Shown one piece after another: positions 56,802-64,000 of a DNA stretch of 64,000 bases (positions are counted from its first letter, which is position 1; each line of letters opens with the position of its first letter). Location of the stretch: the NCBI GenBank assembly GCA_903632075.3, contig CAHIKZ030002090.1, forward strand, positions 5,012,001-5,076,000, given 5' to 3'. A program made the translations under genes and the position numbers. The notes below the pieces were generated by a model, which was given only the letters and a program-made list of their open reading frames with translations, ran no database searches and was not told where the DNA came from. The DNA is from Acanthosepion pharaonis. Lineage: Eukaryota > Mollusca > Cephalopoda > Sepiida > Sepiidae.

Positions 56802-56893
56802 ATAATAAGTCCTAAAGAGCCAGGAACAACCTACCCAGGTTTCACTTAAACAGGTCCTGAGGGTAATTTTTAAGTACTGAGTACTACTATTAG

Positions 56894-56948
<55 letters not shown>
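56566..56948. repeat. (AT)n arrays
   Basis: AT runs at 56566-56594, 56771-56799 and 56899-56948. The first two flank a MITE and may be one array cut by it. Confidence 0.95.
56595..56770. mobile_element. 176-base MITE in an AT array
   Basis: Left end tacagtgtaacccggatata and the reverse of the right end (tacactataacccggatata) agree at 18 of 20 bases. The word tctcttatatccgggtt occurs at 56641 and then three times near the right end (56708-56765). No coding. TA-rich flanks hide the duplication. Confidence 0.75.
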
Positions 56949-56951
<3 letters not shown>

Positions 56952-57439
56952 CGACTAAAGACATATATATTTATGTGTCGATATGATTTTAAAAGTTATT
57001 GATACAAAGTGTCTGTCGTTTTAATAATATTTCCCTTAAAGAACGTTTGGTGCCCAGATACACAGACATTGATATATAAAGTCCATATGAAATGATTATA
57101 TCAATCATATACGCCTGAATAACTGAAATTTACTTCAAAGATTTTAAACATTTAATTTAGATGACAAATAAAGCTTGAGTTAATATTTTTATGTAATCTC
57201 AGTATAATTTATTAAAGTTATTGGATTTATTATAAAAGTCTGAATCTATTATGCAAACCAGAAAATTACTTTTTGCTTCAATAACAACGTAATAAAATCA
57301 TCAAGGGTTGTTCAACGCCTTTAAAAGAACAAATAACAAACATATAAGACGTAAGCATTTACATCTTAATATAGTTACTCTTCTTCTATATAACAGCCAG
57401 CAATCAATTGATTTTGTTAAGTTAAATTCAGCGGACTCA

Positions 57440-57830
57440 GTTGCCGACATGGTGGTTTTAATTGCTTCCTAAATGTCTGCTTTGGTGTCAAATTGTTTGT
57501 TACCTTCATATAATTTCATCTTTACAATTGACTATAGATTTTTGATCGGATTGCCTTCTTCTAGCAACAGGCACATCTGGCTTAGATAATATTCATCCTT
57601 TGGCCCATCCATCAGGTTTATTGAATATGACCTGAGATTCGTCTGTGAAAATTGCATACCAAAGTGGGCGGTACCGCTCCCTGGGGCTATGGAAAGTACC
57701 ATGGGAGCCGTAAGAAAATGGTGGGCAACTAGAGGATTGTAGTGGTATATCTGAACCATAATATAAAGCATACCCGCATTGTCCCTGAAGTGTATCTTTC
57801 CTTCCGTTTACAGTGTATATCATTTATTTC
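57440..57830 (-). mobile_element. Tc1-like transposase relic
   Basis: Reverse strand: PLVAHHFLTAP, then after a shift RERYRPLWYAIFTDESQVIF and NKPDGW, then VARRRQSDQ. The F-T-D-E-S block is the first catalytic Asp region of Tc1-type transposases. Nothing of the later Asp/Glu blocks is clear. Confidence 0.5.
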
Positions 57831-57834
57831 CAAT

Positions 57835-58576
57835 TATTATGGGAAATACTAAGATATCATTTGAATATGCAATACTAACACCAAGAAAATCCAATCAAAG
57901 GTTGACAGTACATTGGGGAGGTAGGGTTGTGTTTTGGTACGCAAGATGGCGGTAATCCAACATGTTTGAGAACCACTGTTTTAGGACATGCGCAATTATG
58001 ACCCTCCACGAATAACTATCCTTTTGCTTTCTTACTTACTCATCCATTTATACAAGACCGTTAGGTTGGTTACTCGATATTTCCCTTAATCCCGATTGTC
58101 TTAAATATAGCCTGTGTGTGCTAAATTCTCCAAGCCCCCATTCCTCGTTTTATATTCCACAAATTTCAAGCGTCTCTTTCTGACTCAAAGTATAAATGTT
58201 CCTTTTCTTTCCATTTCATTTAAAACTATTATTCACATATCTCTGTCCATGTTCATCTCAGTAGCCATCTGTAGAACTACATATCTGCTTCTTGTCTTTT
58301 CCCTTGTAGCTCTTAATAAACTTTGTCTTTCTGGTTTTTCTCCTGAACCCTGTTCCGCCATCCATTTCCTCGAACTCAACTTATGTATGTTATGCTTTGT
58401 TTTCCTCTGTCTATCTTGCCTTCTATCTGTCTCGTGAGCATCAGATTCTCCAAGTCCTCTTTCCTTGTTATGTGTCCTGGAGACCTCAACTGTCTCTTCC
58501 TGATTCTCTTGGGGAAAAACGAAGCCCTGTGAAAAATTCAATCGAGTTAGTCTTATTAACTCCCTCAATTCCTCTC

Positions 58577-58610
<34 letters not shown>

Positions 58611-59025
58611 AATCTCTCTCTCTCGAAATCTCTCTGTCCCTCTTTACTTTTCATCTACTTCTCTCTGAATGTTAATTAACCATTTTCCTAATAAATATGA
58701 AGCGTTATAATAAACACTTAACTAAAATATCTCTGGTAATTTTGGTATAATTCCTTCTTTTTTATTAAATGAAAAATCTTATTCCAAATGTAGGGATTGA
58801 ACTCAAACAGAATTCTCTTGTTAACTGCGATGATGTTTGCAACTCAGTCTCTTGACGATACGTGCTGTGAGTATATTTTAGACTCTTCAAGCCTTAATTC
58901 AACGTGTATGTCACGTACTTGTCTTCCCAAAGATAATCGCCCTTATTTTTTATGACACATTCTCAGTGTATGTGTATGTGTGTATATATGTATGTGCGTG
59001 TATGTGTGTGCATGTTTCTGCATGC

Positions 59026-59030
<5 letters not shown>
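57835..59030. other. stretch with minor repeats
   Basis: tttgagaaccactg at 57964-57977 resembles a hAT MITE end without partner. tctccaag and tcaa.cgtctctt.ctga words recur about 320 bases apart (58127, 58448). (CT)n at 58580-58607. Confidence 0.4.

Positions 59031-59033
<3 letters not shown>

Positions 59034-59062
<29 letters not shown>
59034..59062. repeat. (GT)n microsatellite
   Basis: About 13 GT units. Confidence 0.9.
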
Positions 59063-59064
<2 letters not shown>

Positions 59065-59925
59065 CGTGCGTGTGTGTTTTGCGTATATCAGAGCATCTGC
59101 ATCATAAGATGCATATATTAAAAGCTGTACCCACAAGCACGCCCCTGTGGAGATAAGTTGGTGGGAGGTGGGGGGTATGCGTAGGTGTTTGGTCTTAGAG
59201 AGTGGCACCGTTGATGAGTGTCTCACAAACTTTCTGTTTATTTCAGGTTTGTTATTTCGGTTACCATGGAGACGGTTACTTGAAAATTTGGGACTACTCC
59301 CCTGCTGTTTAGTCATCGACCTTTGACGCTTTCGTTGCTAATGGTTACCAGAGCTGACAACATCAACAGACGTTTCTGATTGGATGATGCTGTTTTTCTT
59401 TTTTTTTTTTTTTCTTTTTTCTCACTACCATTATTTCTCTGGTTTTTTCTTAATGTATTTCTGTCTTTCTTTTGATAATATTAGAGCACACAACCAGGTT
59501 TTACTTAAAAAGTGCATTACAAATATATTAAGCAGGATTGAAATAAATCTGGTGGGGGGGGGTGACAATAAAAATAAGAAATTAAGTTCAATCCGTTTTT
59601 ATTAAACTAAGGGCGTTACCAAAATTTGAATATTCGTGTAATCCACAAAAAAAACAAAAATTTAAAAATGAAAAAAAAAAAAATAACAGATTTCTTCATG
59701 ATTAGGATTTTCCGAACCGGTGAATACGTACCCGGTAATACGCGTACAATTGGGGGTACACGAATGAAATTTAAGGGGTACATGATCAAATGTTTAACGG
59801 TCACTGCACTTCACAATTTTTTTATGATTCGAAATTCGCGAAACCTTTTTCCCGATAGAAAAACAATTTTCTTCTGTTTTTTCCCACCTAATGTGATTAT
59901 TAAATTCGAAATTCATTTCCCCCCA
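59065..59925. other. stretch without recognised feature
   Basis: T run at 59397-59413. Paired ggggtacacgaa words near 59754. Nothing else. Confidence 0.4.
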
Positions 59926-60289
59926 TTATTATAAGCCTATCTATAGAGCCTACATAAAGAGGAGTTACACATAATCTGAAGATAGCGTTAAACTGCCAGT
60001 TACTATACAGTGATATTTTCTAAGTTGACATTGCTTATCTCAAACGCTTTATGTCAACTCATTTCACGTCAATTGATTTTAAAACCATTAGTCAATACTC
60101 TCTGTGCGGGCTTTTTATATACGGCGTATGGAAACTGGGAGAAGAGAATGTCATTTTTTAAAAAAGTATTGAGTCTAAACAATAAAAAACAGTGAACCAT
60201 AATGATTTTGATATTATATAAATACAATTGCAGCATGACTTTCTTATTTACATTTTTTTTTTGCCTGTTGGGATAAACAATTATTTGCT

Positions 60290-60548
60290 ATTCGTGATAC
60301 ACGCTGAAGCGATCATGTATCTTTCGATGCATGACTGACGATGCAGATCTTTTTCCCGCAGTAGATTGCCATTTTTTCTGCGGTAGATCAGTTACCATCA
60401 AAGGCTATAGAATCGGGTCTGTTTTTTTTTTCTGGGAGGAGAAGAAAAAGATTCATACCTTTCCCAAGAGTATTTCGACTGGAATTCGAACTCAGCTCTC
60501 CGATCCCTGAATCTGAGCCTCTACCCACTACTCCACCATGCCTCCCAT
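60290..60548 (-). mobile_element. tRNA-derived SINE in duplication copy 1
   Basis: Tail gatcatgtatctttcgatgc, tttcccgcagtagattgcc, body tacctttcccaagagtattt, head ggcatggtggagtagtgggt on the reverse strand. Hairpin tail kept. Confidence 0.8.
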
Positions 60549-61019
60549 AAGCTAGTAAATCGGATAAACTAGTAAATCAAATAATAGGTTGTTGTGAAAA
60601 TTCTGTCACATTTTTGGAGAAAGTTTAAGAGGCTTAAAAAGTATAACAAATGTTAAGATATTTAATCTAGATCGTAATAACCATTGTTAGCCAAAACAAA
60701 ACCTTCATTGTCAGTCGGTAGAATATCGTAGGTCCCTTTTATGAAGAACTCTTCCGACCCCTTACCATAAGCCTATAAATAGAGCCTACATAAAGAGGAG
60801 TTACACATAATCTGAAGATGGCGTTAAACTGCCAGTTACTATACAGTGATATTTCCTAGGTTAACATTGCTTATCTCAAACGCTTTATGTTGAATAATTT
60901 CACGTTAATTGATTTTAAGACTATTAGTCTATACTCTCTGCCCGGGTTTTTTTTTATATACGACGTATGGAAACTGGAAGAAGAGAATGGTATTTATTTT
61001 AAAAAATATTGAGTCTAAA

Positions 61020-61237
61020 CAATGCGTGATACACGATGTAGTTTTTTCCCGCAATAGATTGCCATTTTTTCTGCGGTAGGCCAGTTGGCTTTTTGCTATT
61101 TACCCATAGCTGGTGGACAAGAAAGGGATTCATACCTTTCCCAAGGGTATTAGCACGTAAGTGAATGTAATGGATTCGAACTTTCCAATTCTTCAATCCG
61201 AGCCTCTACCCACTACTCCACCATGCCTCCCATAAGC
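61020..61237 (-). mobile_element. tRNA-derived SINE in duplication copy 2
   Basis: tttcccgcaatagattgcc, tacctttcccaagggtatta, gcacgtaagtgaatgtaatg and the head at 61190-61237. The hairpin part of the tail is deleted. Confidence 0.8.
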
Positions 61238-61481
61238 TGGTAAATCGAATAAAACTAGTAAATCAAATAATAGGTTGTTGTGAAAATTTTGTCACATTTT
61301 TGGAGAAAGCTTAAAAGCCTTAAAAAATATAATAAAAGTTAAGATATTTAATCTAGATCGTAATAATTTTGTTAGGCAAAACAAAACCTTCAAAGTTGTG
61401 GGAATTTGAATAAACTGACTAGATTATCCTTAATAATGAGTACCTCCTCCACATATATAACAATTTTAAACACACACACAC

Positions 61482-61540
<59 letters not shown>

Positions 61541-61561
61541 TGAATAGACTGATAGACAGAC

Positions 61562-61598
<37 letters not shown>

Positions 61599-61666
61599 TA
61601 TGAATAGATGAGATAGATAGATGAGATAGATAGATAGATAGATAGATAGATGAATGAAGAATAGAG

Positions 61667-61703
<37 letters not shown>

Positions 61704-61714
61704 TGAATAGACTG

Positions 61715-61759
<45 letters not shown>

Positions 61760-61777
61760 TGAATAGACTGATAGACT

Positions 61778-61809
<32 letters not shown>

Positions 61810-61870
61810 TGAATAGACTGATAGACAGACAGATAGATAGATAGATAGATAGATAGATATGAATAGAGTG

Positions 61871-61907
<37 letters not shown>

Positions 61908-61918
61908 TGAATAGAGTG

Positions 61919-61959
<41 letters not shown>

Positions 61960-61996
61960 TGAATAGACTGAGATAGACAGATATAGAGAGACAGAG

Positions 61997-62049
<53 letters not shown>

Positions 62050-62068
62050 TGAATAGACTGAGATAGAC

Positions 62069-62107
<39 letters not shown>
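61482..62107. repeat. 626-base composite GATA array
   Basis: GATA runs of 6-14 units are separated about a dozen times by spacers of the form tatgaatagactgagatagaca. Long Tyr-Leu-Ser-Ile frames on the reverse strand (such as 61390-62154) are artefacts of the tetranucleotide. Confidence 0.97.
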
Positions 62108-62379
62108 TAGAAATCAAAATTGCATTTCACACCACAAGCGATTTTTCTAAACATTTTTGACCGTTACTTTCGCAAGCTCTATGTATAGACCTCTGGGTAA
62201 ATGAGAGAATTTGAAGAACGAAACAGAAAATTCCAGGTCCCCTTTTTTCAGAGTTACTTTAGTTTATTTAGTGTCCCGATCTTTTAATTCATTGATTTAT
62301 ATTTATTTTAAATGATTTAATTACGTATTTTATTTTATTATCTTTTTTAATCTGAATATAATGCGAACTTTGTTCTTTG

Positions 62380-62530
62380 TGAACAATCTTCACCTTTATT
62401 CTGTGTCCCTTCAGGGCGTGGACGATCATGGCTCTCTACAACTTCCTGCTGTTTGTGGCTCTTATCCTTCGTGAAACAGTTGTAACCATGCCAAAACGAA
62501 GCTGGGGGATGCCAAGTAATATAATATTTT
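62380..62530 (-). mobile_element. non-LTR retrotransposon 3' end
   Basis: Reverse strand caggaagttgtagagagcca and ccacgccctgaagggacaca match 27.03-27.09 kb (gaggaagttgtggagagtca, cctacgtcccgaggggaaac). Confidence 0.6.
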
Positions 62531-62664
62531 ATTGTCAAATTCCTACAACATTTGAGTGGCTTTTCATGTATATACGTAGACATAGTTGTAGTTGCCTTTC
62601 CTTGTCCGCAAAGGGATATGTTCCAAGACCCTAGCGAATTCTCGAAACTGAAGATGGTACTTTC

Positions 62665-62669
<5 letters not shown>

Positions 62670-62740
<71 letters not shown>
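62670..62740. repeat. (AT)n microsatellite
   Basis: About 35 AT units. Confidence 0.98.
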
Positions 62741-62742
<2 letters not shown>

Positions 62743-62744
62743 CT

Positions 62745-63200
62745 ATGATAAGATTTAATTCATAATTTAGCGACAAAGATGATTAACAAAAATAACTAAT
62801 AATAAAACAGAACTATTATAACTATATTACAATGCTATAAAGAATAGTTCAATATTTTTCCTACCGTAGATCCTACCAACCTCAGCATATGATTTGTTTT
62901 TTTTATTTATTATATCTACAACTGTCACGTTTCCACTTAAAGAAACATTTTACGGCCTTGATTTTGGGATATCCGAATTGCTAACCTTTATACTCTTGCA
63001 CTTAAACCACGCAATATGAAACTGGTTAAATAGTGGAGGTAAGATATCTATACAAACAAAGGCGAAACTGGAAGAGACTTAATTTTAAGCATCTTTCAGC
63101 ATGAAACTTTGGTATGCTTATGATTCAACTCTATACTTCTAAAATCTCTGTTTAAATTTTCATTCAGTAGATATTTACTTTTTCGCCCAGTAATAATAAA
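62745..63200. other. stretch without recognised feature
   Basis: No coding trace found. Confidence 0.4.
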
Positions 63201-63204
63201 TACG

Positions 63205-63500
63205 CTTACCTATCGTCCTGTTCACACTCCTCCCCGGTCTTTTGAACAGGAGTAGATATTTATCCCTTGTTTTTTTTTTGTTTCGGGTTGTTACCGGTTC
63301 CCTCTAATGCCTACTTCAGTTCTTTATTTTTCTTTATTTTTTATTTTTTATTTTTTTTTTTTGTCAAACGCCGAATTTATTACTTACTGCTTATTTACTT
63401 TATTTTTTGCTCACTACAAGGAGATACTTTTACCTATCGCCCGGTTCACACTCCTCCCCAATATTTTGAATATGAATAGACATTTATTCCTTGTTTCCTA
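63205..63500. repeat. direct repeat pair, 223 bases apart
   Basis: acctatcgtcctgttcacac (63210) with gatatttatcccttgttt, and acctatcgcccggttcacac (63433) with gacatttattccttgttt. The spacer is T-rich. Confidence 0.65.
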
Positions 63501-63594
63501 TTTAGGACTGTATTTCCGGTTCTTTTTAAAATCTTTTTCTATTTGTTCACTTCCGGTGAACCCTTGTGTCTTGATGGCATTATCACTTTTCTTG

Positions 63595-63670
63595 GGGTCG
63601 TGCCTCTTACTCTGTAACCCTCTATCTCGAGTGGCACTTGGGCCTTCTACAGAACGAGCACCATTGTATA
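63595..63670 (+). mobile_element. Jockey/CR1-type LINE 3' tail
   Basis: tcttactctgtaaccctcta and tctcgagtggcacttgggcc match 48.72-48.77 kb and 30.63-30.67 kb. Only the tail is left. Confidence 0.55.
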
Positions 63671-63736
63671 AAAATGATTGTAACGTTTTTAATAAGATCC
63701 CAGAAACGTAACATTTGCACTATACATATATACATG

Positions 63737-63762
63737 TGTGTGTGTGTGTGTGTGTGTGTACT
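63737..63762. repeat. (GT)n microsatellite
   Basis: About 12 GT units. The remaining bases to the window end hold nothing recognised. Confidence 0.9.
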
Positions 63763-64000
63763 CGTGTTTGTGTTTCTTTAAAATGACTGTATTCTGCTTA
63801 AGAATTTATTGTTTTTCTTATGTAAGAACATGATATTTCTTTTGGGGACATAGTGTGTGTGAAACTTATGCAGCGGATTCTTTACTCCGGACGTTTTCGG
63901 CAAATTTGTCAATAATTTTCAAGGTTATGCTAATTTAAGCACCTTCTGGAAAACTAAACTATAAATTGGATTAATTACTGCTCCCAATTGCATAACATGA

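Larger units (their letters stand above)
59930..61396. repeat. tandem duplication of ~835 bases containing a SINE
   Basis: Copy 1 59930-60705, copy 2 60766-61396. Shared parts include agagcctacataaagaggag, gttaaactgccagttactat, atgacgtatggaaactgg-like words, the SINE, ggttgttgtgaaaattttgt and atctagatcgtaataa. Both copies hold the SINE at the same place, so duplication came after insertion. Copy 2 has lost about 45 bases of SINE tail and other short pieces. Confidence 0.85.

Noticed and set aside
59210..59290. Splice acceptor and exon (tttctgtttatttcag).
   Set aside because: No frame continues with coding character, and no donor or second exon was found.
61390..62154. Long reverse-strand open frames rich in Tyr-Leu-Ser-Ile (254 and 232 residues).
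   Set aside because: They are translations of the GATA array and its spacers. No other sequence is coded.

Overview
This window is AT-rich animal nuclear DNA, most probably from a mollusc and plausibly a cephalopod. The grounds are the mix of tRNA-derived SINEs, Penelope-like elements, several non-LTR retrotransposon lineages, mariner elements and very many (AT)n, (GATA)n and (CA)n microsatellites. I find no intact host protein-coding gene, no functional tRNA or rRNA gene and no CRISPR array. Nearly all coding signal is decayed transposon protein with stops and frameshifts. The assignment to organism is an inference from repeat content, not from a marker gene.

Layout. 0-2 kb: the end of a Penelope-like (PLE) GIY-YIG ORF, a hammerhead-ribozyme-like motif, a SINE and a second type of PLE fragment among (AT)n arrays. 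3-6.2 kb: a decayed non-LTR retrotransposon (RT and C-terminal pieces) and an unclassified repeat with an inner tandem block. 6.2-12 kb: SINE-tail tandem repeats, a Gypsy-type integrase scrap, another PLE relic and a 34/37-base dimeric satellite. 12-19 kb: a hammerhead-like repeat, SINEs, LINE scraps, a solo LTR with a 5-base target duplication, a palindrome and microsatellites. 19-27 kb: a fragment of an uncharacterised cysteine-motif protein, a reverse-strand LINE, a mariner with both ends, two C-terminal scraps of a LINE with a restriction-like endonuclease, and a single SINE monomer with clean target duplications. 27-34 kb: a hAT-like MITE, a LINE split by a 753-base terminal-inverted-repeat element, a mariner relic and a reverse-strand LINE RT. 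35-38 kb: minisatellites, then a solo LTR carrying a cluster of hairpins nested in a hammerhead-like repeat. 39-46.5 kb: diverged duplications that run into a 136-base satellite made of tRNA-SINE units. 46.6-47.9 kb: a pyrimidine-only tract. 48-53 kb: LINE tail, foldback, mariners, hammerhead-like repeats and a split 5S rRNA-like sequence beside a tRNA-SINE. 53-57 kb: two more solo LTRs, purine tracts, a reverse-strand PLE, a 176-base MITE. 57-64 kb: Tc1-like relic, an ~835-base tandem duplication that carries a SINE, a 600-base composite GATA array and LINE tails.

How the parts relate. The non-autonomous elements (SINEs, MITEs, solo LTRs, deleted mariners) depend on proteins that survive here only as relics. 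The strongest original signals are RNA-structural. Two unrelated repeat families carry hammerhead-type core boxes. One hairpin module is shared, with a compensatory base change, between a solo LTR and a SINE-derived satellite. A 139-base SINE monomer and a 136-base satellite share the same unit.
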